DNA of 35,472 nt, from the NCBI GenBank assembly GCA_014727815.1, contig WJMS01000033.1:1-35472 (forward strand). The letters are read 5' to 3'. Position numbers and translations under genes: made by a program. Of the stretch, positions 1 through 8,108 are shown in pieces. The stretch comes from a candidate division GN15 bacterium (GTDB lineage Bacteria; Zixibacteria; MSB-5A5; GN15; FEB-12). The first letter of the stretch is position 1. Every line of letters begins with the position of its first letter. A model generated the notes under the pieces. It saw only the letters and a program-made list of their open reading frames with translations. It was not told the DNA's origin and made no database searches.

Positions 1-1122
1 CAGCTTGATTCGGCGGCGTGGGCCTATCGTGAGTTGGCCCGGCTGGTTCCGGACAATTATCGCCCCTGGCAGGAACTGGGGCGGATCGAACAACAACTCG
101 GCAAGCGGGCTTCGGCCAGGGCGGCGTATCAGAAGTCGGTCCTGATCGACAGCAGCCGCGCCAATGTGATTTCAATGGCCGGGCTGGGGGAGATCTACGC
201 CCAGCAGGGACCGGCCGACTCGGCGAGCTACTACTTCGCCAAAGCGCTTCGCGCTGATCCGTCGAATGAGCTGGTCCACATGCTGGCGATTTCACACTTC
301 ATTGAGCAGGACTCCCTTCCGGCGGCGCTCACACACTCAGTGCGGTTGGCACAGATTGCGCCCGACAACAAGCATGTCCGTCGGCGACTCGGCCTTATCT
401 ACCTTGATCTCGACTCATTGCAGCAGGCCGACTCGGTCTTCACCGACCTGATTGACTCCGGTGACCGCAACTGGTTCAACTACTCCTATCTCGGCGAGAT
501 TGACCTGCGCCAGGACAAGTTCAGCGATGCGGTCAGACAGTTCGAAAAAGCCATCAAACGCAACGATACGGTGGCCGGGCTTTGGCTTAACAAAGGCCTG
601 GCGCTGCGCAACCTGGATAACGATGACGCCGCCATTGATACGTACCGCGAGGGATTAACCTCGGTCAGCAACCCGGCCGGGCGAAGCGCGCTGTTATTCA
701 ACATGGCGGTGATCTATGAACAGTCGGACAAGATTGACTCGTCAATTCAATCGTTCGAGTCGCTTCTGGAAATCGACCCGGACAACGCCCAGGCGCTCAA
801 CTACCTCGGCTACATGCTGGCCGACCGCAACATGCGGCTCGACTACGCCCGGCAACTGATCGAACGAGCGGTCGGATTTCAGCCCAACAATGCCGCTTTC
901 CTGGACAGCTACGGCTGGGTTCACTACAGGTTGGGCAACTACGATGAGGCGATCAAGTATCTCGAGCAGGCGGTTCAACTTGACAGCGATGCCGTCATTT
1001 TCGATCATCTGGGCGATGCCTACCATGCGGTCGGGGACAGTGATTTGGCCCGCCAGTGGTGGCAGCGGGCGCTGGAACTGGAGCCCGACAACGATGCGAT
1101 CAGGGAGAAGATAAACCGTTGA
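1..1122 (+). CDS. TPR-repeat protein, 5' end outside the window
   Basis: The reading frame is open from base 1, so this is the 3' part of a longer gene; the TTG at 34 is only an internal codon. The visible 373 residues are a run of tetratricopeptide repeats. Degenerate 34-residue units recur, with helix-A signatures such as W/LxxLG.I and A..AY.K/A..YLE.A, and units ending in DPDNA, QPNNA and EPDND. TPR arrays are protein-interaction scaffolds, often in assembly of envelope or secretion complexes. The last codons overlap the TTG start of the Ig-like lipoprotein by 3 bases (TTGA at 1119-1122), so the two are probably co-translated. No catalytic domain is visible, and the missing N-terminus could carry a signal peptide or another domain. 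The TPR assignment is sure; the cellular role is not known. Confidence 0.9.
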   Translation, partial: QLDSAAWAYRELARLVPDNYRPWQELGRIEQQLGKRASARAAYQKSVLIDSSRANVISMAGLGEIYAQQGPADSASYYFAKALRADPSNELVHMLAISHFIEQDSLPAALTHSVRLAQIAPDNKHVRRRLGLIYLDLDSLQQADSVFTDLIDSGDRNWFNYSYLGEIDLRQDKFSDAVRQFEKAIKRNDTVAGLWLNKGLALRNLDNDDAAIDTYREGLTSVSNPAGRSALLFNMAVIYEQSDKIDSSIQSFESLLEIDPDNAQALNYLGYMLADRNMRLDYARQLIERAVGFQPNNAAFLDSYGWVHYRLGNYDEAIKYLEQAVQLDSDAVIFDHLGDAYHAVGDSDLARQWWQRALELEPDNDAIREKINR

Positions 1123-2801
1123 CCAGTACTCCGGAGTGGAAGGGCCGCAGTGTTGTCGCGGCCGCTTTACTGCTCCTGTTTGCCTGTGCCGAGGTGGCCC
1201 AGCCGCCCGGTGGTCCGATCGATCAGACCGGCCCGACTCTGCTGCAAGCGACGCCTGCCGACGGCGCCACCAATGTCGCGCCCGACAACAAGATCCGGCT
1301 CCTGTTTTCCGAGCGCATTGTCCGTCCACGCACCGGCCAGCCGGTGTTCATCGCGCCGCGACCCGACCGTCAGGCCGATATCGACTGGGGCGCCGATGAC
1401 ATCGTCATCACCCTGCCCGACAGCTTCCAGACCAATCAGACATACCTCGTCTCGATCGCCTCGACAATCGCCGACCTTCGCGGCAACAAACTCGACACGA
1501 GTATCACGATCGCCTTCACAACCGGCGAACGTCTCGACAGCGGCTCGATCGCAGGACACGTGATAGAAAACGGTCAGGCGGTGGGAGCCGCCCATGTTGG
1601 ATTGTTCGATATGAGCTACTTCAGCGACACGACCCTGATCGATTCTGTCTTGCCGGAGTATCAGACAATCACTAATGATGACGGCTACTTCTCATTCAGC
1701 TATTTGCCGCCGGAGGAGTTTCGTCTGGTGGCATGGCGCGATCAGAACCGCAACGAGGTGCTCAATCCGATTCGTGAATCGTTTGGCGTTCCGGACCGCC
1801 AGATCGATCTATCCGGCGACCTTCCGTTGTATGACCTGACGCTTCCGTTGACCTCCCGCGACACTACCAGCGCTGCGATCATCTCGGCGACCTACACCCA
1901 GGACAAGTTGTTCCGGGTGCGCTTCAGCCGTCCGCTGCCGATCGATCTGCTGTCTCGTGAACCGGGTAACGCTCTGCTGCGGGCCATTGATGAAACCGTG
2001 GCGACGGTCGCGGCTCTGGGATTGCTGGAGCGCGATGAGGACTCAGTGTCGTCGGCCACGCTCTACTTTGGTGAACTCGAGCCCGGACTGTACGACCTGG
2101 AGATAACGTATGATGCCAGTCGCCCGGCGGTGACCCTCGACAGTGTCGCGGTCGAGCGCCGCGAGGATCAGGCGCCGCCGACTATTACTTCGTTTCATCC
2201 CGAGGACGCCCGGGTGTTCCTGCGTGAGGCGCGGATGCGCCTGCTGTTCTCCGAGCCGCTGGACCGCGACTCGATCACTCCCGCGACTTTTGCCCTGCTC
2301 GAAAACGACACGCTACCGATACCGGTAGCCAACAGCTGGGGCGATCCCTTCCAACTCGACTTCACCGCACGCCTTACCCCGGGCAATAGCTACCGGCTCG
2401 ATGTCACCGAGTTCGACCTGATCGACCGGGCCGGCAACCTGCTGGGGGACTCGCTGACCACATACTCATTCAGCATCTACGATACTGATTCACTTGGCTC
2501 TATTGCCGGGCAAGTGAGTGTACAGCTTTCGGACCGGACAGGGGAGACGGTGATGGTTGTGTTCGATCGTGTCGGACAGCAAGAGACCTTTACGCTCCCG
2601 GTCCGAGGCAACCGCTTCCGTATCGACCTGCCCTCGGGCAAGTATCTGCTGTCGGCCTTCATCGACAGCGATCTCAACGGGGAACCAAGCAACGGTTCGT
2701 TGTTTCCCTACACCTTCTCCGAACCGCGCACGGCGGTCGAGGACACGGTCGCCGTTCGTGCTCGTTTCGAAACGTCGGGGATCGAGATCACTTTCCGCTG
2801 A
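1119..2801 (+). CDS. Ig-like (SbsA/Big_5-type) domain lipoprotein
   Basis: Predicted 560-residue exported lipoprotein. I chose the TTG at 1119 because it yields a short signal peptide (hydrophobic run at residues 12-21) ending in an LFAC lipobox with Cys23. A purine-rich AGGGAG lies 5' of it at about 1102, and the TTG overlaps the upstream stop as TTGA. A frame-open start at 1056 would bury the signal in a 21-residue extension. After the Cys comes a PPGGP linker and a bacterial Ig-like domain at roughly residues 35-135 (P..GATNV, then FSERI). A GSIAG-type carboxypeptidase-regulatory-like beta domain starts near 150. A second Ig-like domain is near 350-460 (FSEPLDR.S), and a second GSIAG-type beta module forms the C-terminus. 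Proteins of this build are cell-surface or periplasmic structural lipoproteins of unknown role. The tight link to the TPR gene suggests a joint envelope function. Confidence 0.82.
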   Translation: MTSTPEWKGRSVVAAALLLLFACAEVAQPPGGPIDQTGPTLLQATPADGATNVAPDNKIRLLFSERIVRPRTGQPVFIAPRPDRQADIDWGADDIVITLPDSFQTNQTYLVSIASTIADLRGNKLDTSITIAFTTGERLDSGSIAGHVIENGQAVGAAHVGLFDMSYFSDTTLIDSVLPEYQTITNDDGYFSFSYLPPEEFRLVAWRDQNRNEVLNPIRESFGVPDRQIDLSGDLPLYDLTLPLTSRDTTSAAIISATYTQDKLFRVRFSRPLPIDLLSREPGNALLRAIDETVATVAALGLLERDEDSVSSATLYFGELEPGLYDLEITYDASRPAVTLDSVAVERREDQAPPTITSFHPEDARVFLREARMRLLFSEPLDRDSITPATFALLENDTLPIPVANSWGDPFQLDFTARLTPGNSYRLDVTEFDLIDRAGNLLGDSLTTYSFSIYDTDSLGSIAGQVSVQLSDRTGETVMVVFDRVGQQETFTLPVRGNRFRIDLPSGKYLLSAFIDSDLNGEPSNGSLFPYTFSEPRTAVEDTVAVRARFETSGIEITFR

Positions 2802-2841
2802 GCTGTCCTGCGAAAACAAGTCAGTAGCGATTTCCAGGCAT

Positions 2842-2868
2842 AAAAAAAGCGGGACCGAGTGGTCCCGC
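2842..2868 (-). terminator. Rho-independent terminator of the OmpA-like lipoprotein gene
   Basis: On the minus strand a perfect 8-bp stem (GCGGGACC / GGTCCCGC, 2849-2868) with a 4-base loop is followed directly by seven T residues (2842-2848). It lies 33 bases past the stop at 2902. The same stem could also slow transcription from the plus-strand Ig-like gene that converges here, but there is no good T-run on that side. Confidence 0.9.
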
Positions 2869-2901
2869 CTTGATCTTCTATCCGAAACTCAGCGCATGTG
2901 C

Positions 2902-3501
2902 TCAGTTGCTGCTGACATTGCCCCAGATGGTGAGGCTCACGCGACGGTTACGGGAGTGCGTGTTCTGTTCATCAGGCATCGCGGTCGGCTTGTCCTCGCC
3001 ATATGAGGTCGTGAACATGCGGTACAATGAGATGCCAAACCGGTCGGCAAGGTAGCGCTTGGCCGCGGTGGCACGCATTTCACCGAGGATCAGGTTGTAG
3101 CGCGCCGGGCCGGTGCGGTCGGTGTGACCGGCGATTTCGATAATTGCACCCGGGTTGCCTTCGAGCTTCATCCCGGCTTCATCGAGAATACCGGCGGCAA
3201 CATCGGTGATCTCATACTGATCAAACTCGAAGTTGATCGTGCCTTCCCAGATGATCTGATAGTTTTCGAAACCGGCGGCCTTGTTGATTGCCATGTCAGC
3301 TTTTTCTTCAAGCTGCTGAGCCAGTTGCTGCAACTGCTGAACGTCGGCAGCATTGGCTTCGGCTGTTTCGGAAACGGAATTGATTCTCGAGCCCATTCTG
3401 GATTCAGACTGCGCGATCTGTTCGTTGACGTATTCCTTGTTGACGCCGCAGCCGATCAAAAGCAGACTCAATGCCAGTGTCATGACTACGAATGTTTTCA
3501 T
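2902..3501 (-). CDS. OmpA/Pal-family peptidoglycan-associated lipoprotein
   Basis: A 199-residue lipoprotein. The start is ATG at 3501, with a strong Shine-Dalgarno (GGAGGAAGGAAGG, about 3510-3525) upstream; a longer frame to 3543 has no support. The N-terminus is a lipoprotein signal with LIGC lipobox (Cys18). Residues about 20-75 are a heptad-rich, probably coiled-coil stretch like the stalk of Lpp- or Pal-type proteins. The C-terminal 110 residues are an OmpA-like peptidoglycan-binding domain: INFEFDQYEI, then AGHTDRTG, then NHS-like RNRRVSLTI at the end. By family knowledge it tethers the outer membrane to peptidoglycan, which supports a diderm envelope. It is a single-gene unit with its own promoter and terminator. 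Pal itself is normally next to tolB; no tol genes are visible here, so I give no gene symbol. Confidence 0.88.
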   Translation of the reverse strand: MKTFVVMTLALSLLLIGCGVNKEYVNEQIAQSESRMGSRINSVSETAEANAADVQQLQQLAQQLEEKADMAINKAAGFENYQIIWEGTINFEFDQYEITDVAAGILDEAGMKLEGNPGAIIEIAGHTDRTGPARYNLILGEMRATAAKRYLADRFGISLYRMFTTSYGEDKPTAMPDEQNTHSRNRRVSLTIWGNVSSN

Positions 3502-3560
3502 GTGTGTTTGATCCTTCCTTCCTCCAGTTTTATAACACCACAAGGTCGTCGATTGATCCT

Positions 3561-3589
3561 ATCTTATTGCCCGACAGCAGCCAAAGCAA
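3561..3589 (-). promoter_or_regulatory. Putative promoter of the OmpA-like gene
   Basis: On the minus strand TTGCTT (3584-3589) and TAAGAT (3561-3566) are separated by exactly 17 bases. They sit 60 bases ahead of the ATG at 3501. This fits a primary-sigma promoter. The -35 has the TTGC form that recurs before leuS, rimP and tRNA-Arg. Confidence 0.42.
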
Positions 3590-3639
3590 GCGAAAAATCC
3601 ACCTCCCCATGATCCGCCGACAGTCCCGGAAAAACTTTC

Positions 3640-4467
3640 CTATTGTTTGATACCACCCGCGGTGACCCCTGAAACGATCTGCCGTTGCATGATGAAAAAC
3701 AATGCAAGGACGGGCAGGACAGCGAGGGTCGATCCGGCCATCAGATGCTGCCAGTCGATCGCCTGATGGCCCTGCAGCATGGCCAGCGCCACCGGAAGGG
3801 TGCGCATGCTCTCACTCGAAGTGAGAATGAAGGGGAACAGGAATGAATTCCAGTTGGTGATGAAGGCCAGGACACCCAGTACGGCAATGGCCGGTTTGGC
3901 CATCGGCATCACAATCGTAAATAGAATCCGCGCCTCAGAAGCGCCATCGACCCGGGCCGCCTCTTCCATCGAGGGCGGGATCGTTTCGATATACTGTCGC
4001 GCCAGAAAAATCCCGATCGGGTTTATGAGAAACGGCAAGATCAGCGCCCAGTAAGTGTCGTATATACCACCCTTGAGGCAGATGAGATAGAGTGGAATGA
4101 TTACGATATGGACCGGGATCATAAGTACGATCACCACACTTACGAACAACAACCGGGTGAACCAGGACCGGTGACGCGCGAGTACCCAGCCGACCATCAC
4201 ACAGAAGATGATGTTGCCGACTGTCACCGCTACCGCGACAAACAGCGAATTGAACATGTACCGGGCCATGCCGCTCTGGGTGAAGAGGTCGATGAAGTTT
4301 TGCAGGGTAACCGCCGTGCTGAGCAGGGAATCGGGCGAAAGCGTAGCCGTCTTGTCCAGTAACGCCACACGGGCCATCCACACCAGCGGCCCCACCATCA
4401 CGGCAAGGATGGCGACCAGCACGACATAGTGCACGATGCTGCCGACAATCGAGCGTGACCTCACCAC
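3640..4467 (-). CDS. Sugar ABC transporter permease, MalG type
   Basis: A 275-residue inner-membrane protein with about six membrane segments. The EAA loop that docks to the ATPase is seen at roughly residues 165-195 (MEEAARVDGAS...P), the hallmark of binding-protein-dependent permeases. The C-terminus ends in a short VTAGGIKQ tail, typical of the MalG/UgpE/LacG branch of CUT1 importers. It starts with GTG at 4467, overlapping the stop of the upstream permease by 7 bases (GTGGTGA), so the pair is coupled. It is the last gene of the binding protein - MalF-like - MalG-like unit. No ATPase gene follows; 138 bases later comes the OmpA-like gene with its own promoter. Substrate is probably an oligosaccharide or glycerol-phosphate-type compound, but it cannot be read from the sequence. 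Confidence 0.9.
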   Translation of the reverse strand: MVRSRSIVGSIVHYVVLVAILAVMVGPLVWMARVALLDKTATLSPDSLLSTAVTLQNFIDLFTQSGMARYMFNSLFVAVAVTVGNIIFCVMVGWVLARHRSWFTRLLFVSVVIVLMIPVHIVIIPLYLICLKGGIYDTYWALILPFLINPIGIFLARQYIETIPPSMEEAARVDGASEARILFTIVMPMAKPAIAVLGVLAFITNWNSFLFPFILTSSESMRTLPVALAMLQGHQAIDWQHLMAGSTLAVLPVLALFFIMQRQIVSGVTAGGIKQ

Positions 4468-5333
4468 AGCGGCTGCCTCCGTCGTATCACGGTGAATTGG
4501 AGCAGGGAGAACAAGCCAATTATGACGAACAACACATAGGCCGCCGCCGAGGCATAACCAAACTTGAACTGCGTCTGCAAACCGGTTTCATAGATGAAGT
4601 AGACGACCGTCGATGTGTCAAACTTGCCCTTGGTCATCACGAATATCTCAACGAATACTTGAAACGACTTGATCGAGTTGATCACGAGGATAAACAGTGC
4701 TACCGGTCGCAGGAGCGGCAGCGTGATCGTGAAGAACTGCCGCAGTGATGACGCCCCCGATATCTCGGCCGCCTCGTACAGCTCATCCGGAATCGCCTTC
4801 AAGCCGGCCAGGAAGATCAGCATGTAGTAGCCGACCGCCATCCAGACATCCATCGCCATGATCGAGTAGAGTGCAGTCGAGCTATCGTAGAGGAAGCCGT
4901 GTGTCGGCACGTCCAGGCCGACCATCTGCGCCAGCAGGGCGATATAGCCGCCGCGCTGGAAGAGGTTGGTGAAGATCAGCGCCACGACCACCATCGAGGT
5001 CACCCATGGCAGGAAGTAGGCCGAGCGAAAGATCCCGCGTCCTTTGAACTCTCGGTTGACCAGCAGGGCCAGCGCCAGGGCGATCACGGTCGTGACCGGG
5101 ATCGTCCCGATTACAAAGATAAAGGTGTTCTTGAGCGAATTGAGGAAATCGGAATCGCTGAACAGCGCGACGTAATTGTCGAAACCAACCCATTCCGGCC
5201 CGCTGCGGCTGAGCAGGCGATAGTCGGTGAAGCCCATCCACAGGCTGTAGAGCAGAGGAAAGGCCCAGAAAATGACAAAACTCAGAACCCAGGGCGACGC
5301 GAACAGAAATCGGCTGAGCCGACGCGAGGTCAT
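4461..5333 (-). CDS. Sugar ABC transporter permease, MalF type
   Basis: A 290-residue polytopic membrane protein. The N-terminus (FASPWVLSFVIFWAFPLLYSL) is the usual first segment of MalF/UgpA/LacF-like CUT1 permeases. The EAA loop is at about residues 188-215 (YEAAEISGAS...LP.LRP). It pairs with the MalG-type permease to form the transmembrane channel. The ATG at 5333 overlaps the binding-protein stop by 4 bases (ATGA, 5330-5333), indicating translational coupling. The family usually has five to eight helices; six are visible here. Confidence 0.9.
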   Translation of the reverse strand: MTSRRLSRFLFASPWVLSFVIFWAFPLLYSLWMGFTDYRLLSRSGPEWVGFDNYVALFSDSDFLNSLKNTFIFVIGTIPVTTVIALALALLVNREFKGRGIFRSAYFLPWVTSMVVVALIFTNLFQRGGYIALLAQMVGLDVPTHGFLYDSSTALYSIMAMDVWMAVGYYMLIFLAGLKAIPDELYEAAEISGASSLRQFFTITLPLLRPVALFILVINSIKSFQVFVEIFVMTKGKFDTSTVVYFIYETGLQTQFKFGYASAAAYVLFVIIGLFSLLQFTVIRRRQPLW

Positions 5334-6547
5334 TGCTCCATAATCTCACTGATTTGCTGCTGCGCTTTAAGCAGGGCGGTTGCCGGCAGACCGTCACCGA
5401 ACAGCGCATCCTCGACTGCCTGCTCGATCTCATCCTCGATATACACCCAGTCCGGATCGACCGGCGGGTGCTTGGCGAACTGGATCTGCTTGATGAAGGT
5501 CTGCAGGTGGATGTTGTCCTGGAAATATGCGTCCTGCTGAGCGGTCAGGCTCGATGGGTTCGCGGAGCGGTTGGCTTTGCAGAATCGCAGCTGATTCTCG
5601 GGACTGGTGACGAATTCGATAAACGTCAGCGCTTCCTCACGATGGTCGCTCATTTCACTTATTGCCAGAAACTCGCCCCCTTTAAACGACCGGCCGGGAT
5701 ACTGCGGACCGGGGAAGAGGGTGCTGGCCAGGTTGATGTCCCGGTCCTCGAGTTCGATCCGTTTGAGGAGCCAGTCCCCGGAGAGAATGACACCAACGTT
5801 GCCGTTGAGAAAGGCATCCTCGATACCCCGCTGACTGTCGACATAGCCGTAGAGGTCGTGCAACTTCTTGTACTGTTTCAGCGCCTCCACCGCCATCAGG
5901 GACGACAGAACGCAGTACTCCCGGTCATCGGTAAAGATCTGTGCCCCGTACGACCAGAAGAACGGCAGAAACTTCTTGTACAGGCGGTGCTTTTCGGCGG
6001 TATTCGAGCCCCAGCCGTAGATCCCCTGCGATCGACCGGCTGAATCGATCCGATGGATGGCATCGTAGAACTGCGCGAACGACACCGGCAACCAGGTGGT
6101 ATCAAAGCCGGCCAGGGTCAGGTGGTCGCGATTGAGAAAGACCACCCGGGTGCCCAGAATCCAGGGTCGCGCGTAGATGGCGCCTTCGTAGGTAGCCATA
6201 TCCCATCCCTGGAAACCGGCCGTATCGGCGCCCAGGTCATCGGTCAGATCAGCAATCTGGCCGCTGGCCGCAAACTGGGCGATCCAATCGGAGCCCAGTT
6301 CAACGACATCAGGTCCACGACCCGAGGCGAAACCGATCACGATTTTTTCGTGCCCGTTCGACCACGTCAAATCGGTCACGTTGACATTGATATCGGGATG
6401 GGCCGACTCGAATTCGGTCACTATTGAGTCTATGACCGGTTTGACCGCCGGGTCGGTCCAGAATTGCCACCACTCAAGGGTCGTTTCGGCTGATACGGTT
6501 GCTCCGGCGAGGAGCACTACTATGGCCAGTATAAGTACACGTTTCAT
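5330..6547 (-). CDS. Extracellular (periplasmic) sugar-binding protein of an ABC importer
   Basis: A 405-residue solute-binding protein of the family-1/MalE-like class. I chose ATG 6547 because it begins a clean Sec signal (MKRVLILAIVVLLAGATVSA, cleavage after VSA). The frame is open further upstream to 6628, but that extension has no signal character and crosses the probable promoter. There is no lipobox Cys, so the mature protein should be free in the periplasm, consistent with a diderm. Mature sequence features typical of the family are WWQFW at the start, FE..HPDI.V, the GPDVVELGSDW segment, and a late GGEFLAIS...EALTFIEFVTSPENQ block. It is the first gene of a three-gene unit. The ATPase must come from elsewhere, as happens with shared MsmK/UgpC-type ATPases. 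Confidence 0.9.
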   Translation of the reverse strand: MKRVLILAIVVLLAGATVSAETTLEWWQFWTDPAVKPVIDSIVTEFESAHPDINVNVTDLTWSNGHEKIVIGFASGRGPDVVELGSDWIAQFAASGQIADLTDDLGADTAGFQGWDMATYEGAIYARPWILGTRVVFLNRDHLTLAGFDTTWLPVSFAQFYDAIHRIDSAGRSQGIYGWGSNTAEKHRLYKKFLPFFWSYGAQIFTDDREYCVLSSLMAVEALKQYKKLHDLYGYVDSQRGIEDAFLNGNVGVILSGDWLLKRIELEDRDINLASTLFPGPQYPGRSFKGGEFLAISEMSDHREEALTFIEFVTSPENQLRFCKANRSANPSSLTAQQDAYFQDNIHLQTFIKQIQFAKHPPVDPDWVYIEDEIEQAVEDALFGDGLPATALLKAQQQISEIMEQ

Positions 6548-6595
6548 GCAAGTCGCTTTCGGTTTTGTTGCTGCCGGACTTTTCAATCGAGCTGT

Positions 6596-6624
6596 AATTA
6601 AGCCGCCCTCTCCGGCGGGGTCAA
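6596..6624 (-). promoter_or_regulatory. Putative promoter of the sugar transporter operon with a dyad in its spacer
   Basis: On the minus strand TTGACC (6619-6624) and TTAATT (6596-6601) are 17 bases apart. The spacer holds a perfect inverted repeat, CCGCC-6-GGCGG (6603-6618). A dyad between the -35 and -10 boxes is a classic operator position, so repression by a dimeric regulator is a reasonable inference. No regulator gene is adjacent. The leader to the ATG at 6547 is about 45 bases. Confidence 0.45.
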
Positions 6625-6675
6625 ACAAAAATCTTTTAGTTGCATATGGCCGAGCCCCGAGCTTGAATCGGTTTG

Positions 6676-7485
6676 ATGCCGTTACTCGTGCTTGTCAACA
6701 TCATTGCAACCGGTACCCCGTGGTTTGACACCGGTAAACTGCCGATCCTGATTGCCGCCATCATTGCCATCGGCATCGTCCTGATCGCCACCTACCATCG
6801 CCGCAGCCGGGAGCGCTTCCAGCTTCGCAAGATTGCCGGGCTCGAGGCAGTCGAGGAGGCGATCGGCCGCGCTACCGAAATGGCTCGCCCGTTGTTGTAT
6901 ACACCCGGCTGGGGCGGTGATATCCAGCGCCCGACAACGATAGCGTCAATGAACATCCTCAGTCACGTCGCTGCACGGGCGGCCCGCTACGACTGCCAGC
7001 TGGTCTACCCGACCCACGACCCGGTTATCATGAGTGTGGCCCAGGAGGTGGTTAAAGAAAGTTATGTGCAGGAAGGCCTGGCGGATCGTTTCAATGAAGA
7101 CAACATCCGCTACGTGTCCTCGTCGCAATTCGGCTACGCGGCCGCGGTTGAGGGACTGATCACCCGCCTCGAGCCGGCCTCGATCTTTCTGCTCGGGACC
7201 TTTGAGGCCGAGTCACTCATCATGGCCGAGACCGGCAACTTCGTGGGCGCTATCCAGATCGCCGGCACCGACTCAACTATTCAGCTCTCGTTTTTCATAG
7301 TCGCCTGTGATTACACCCTGATCGGCGAGGAGCTGTTCGCTGCCTCGGGCTATCTCTCGGGCGACCAGTCAATCCTCGCTTCGGTCCGCGCCCAGGATAT
7401 GATGAAACTGATCATCATGGTTCTGCTGCTGATCGCCGTCATCTGGGCCTCCTTCGCACCCGACTCAACCTGGTGGCGGTTCTGA
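6676..7485 (+). CDS. Membrane-anchored globular protein, first gene of the four-gene membrane cassette
   Basis: A 269-residue protein I cannot assign to a characterised family; from memory it resembles sequences labelled DUF6754, which I could not verify. A short N-terminus leads into a membrane segment at about residues 22-40 (PILIAAIIAIGIVLIA). A globular alpha/beta-looking domain occupies 44-240, and a second membrane segment lies near 244-260. Conserved-looking stretches are TPGWGGDIQRPTT, YPTHDP and FEAESLIMAETG. Near the C-terminus, at 212-229, the pattern is D-x2-L-x3-E-L-x-A-x2-G-x-L-x-G. The third gene of the cassette carries the same spacing. Start is ATG 6676 or the adjacent TTG 6673; the ribosome site is weak. 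The stop overlaps the next ATG (TGATG at 7483-7487). The function is unknown. Confidence 0.75.
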   Translation: MPLLVLVNIIATGTPWFDTGKLPILIAAIIAIGIVLIATYHRRSRERFQLRKIAGLEAVEEAIGRATEMARPLLYTPGWGGDIQRPTTIASMNILSHVAARAARYDCQLVYPTHDPVIMSVAQEVVKESYVQEGLADRFNEDNIRYVSSSQFGYAAAVEGLITRLEPASIFLLGTFEAESLIMAETGNFVGAIQIAGTDSTIQLSFFIVACDYTLIGEELFAASGYLSGDQSILASVRAQDMMKLIIMVLLLIAVIWASFAPDSTWWRF

Positions 7486-8108
7486 TGCGACGGCGGATCC
7501 CTCAGCTTATCTGCGGTCTGTTCGGCCTGGTGGTCTTTCTCTGCTATTTCTCCTCGCACCCGACTGCCCGGTCGATCTACCTGACCGTTACGCTCGACTA
7601 CTGGCAGATTATCTTCGCCTTCACCCTGATTGTCGGGGCGATCAGCTTTGTCCGGGTCAACCTTCGCGGCATCGAGCGAGGCGAGGATCGTTCGTATCGG
7701 ATAGCTTCGCTGGTCGGCGTGATCACCATGCCGCTTCTGGCGCTCATCTGGGGACTGAAGGGCGGCAGCCCGTTTATGTGGGTTTTCGAGAATATCCAGG
7801 TGCCGATGCAGTCCACCGTCTTTGCGCTGCTGGCCTTTTTTGTTGCCTCGGCCTCATATCGAGGCTTCCGGGCGCGTTCAATGCAGGCGGCCATCCTGCT
7901 CGGGGCGGCCCTGCTGATGTTGATCGCACGCTCGACAATCGGTGATATGCTCTGGGCGCGGATCCCCGAGGCTGCCGAGTGGGTCCGGACGACGCCGGCG
8001 ATGTCAGCCCGACGGGCTATCCTGATTGGTATCGGTCTCGGCTCGCTGACCACCTCGGTTCGCGTCCTGATCGGTATCGAGCGCACCTGGCTGGGAGGGG
8101 AGAAGTGA
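7485..8108 (+). CDS. Polytopic membrane protein, second gene of the cassette
   Basis: A 207-residue protein with about six hydrophobic segments: near residues 7-22, 40-56, 72-90, 110-126, 133-149 and 176-196. A charged cytoplasmic-type loop (RGIERGEDRSYR, 61-72) and a positively charged turn (YRGFRARS, 125-132) suggest defined topology. I recognise no transporter or enzyme motif. The ATG at 7485 overlaps the upstream stop by one base, and its own stop overlaps the next start in the same way (TGATG, 8106-8110). Expression is therefore almost certainly coupled to both neighbours. It looks like a membrane partner or channel-like subunit for the two anchored globular proteins, but that is inference from arrangement only. 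Confidence 0.72.
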   Translation: MRRRIPQLICGLFGLVVFLCYFSSHPTARSIYLTVTLDYWQIIFAFTLIVGAISFVRVNLRGIERGEDRSYRIASLVGVITMPLLALIWGLKGGSPFMWVFENIQVPMQSTVFALLAFFVASASYRGFRARSMQAAILLGAALLMLIARSTIGDMLWARIPEAAEWVRTTPAMSARRAILIGIGLGSLTTSVRVLIGIERTWLGGEK

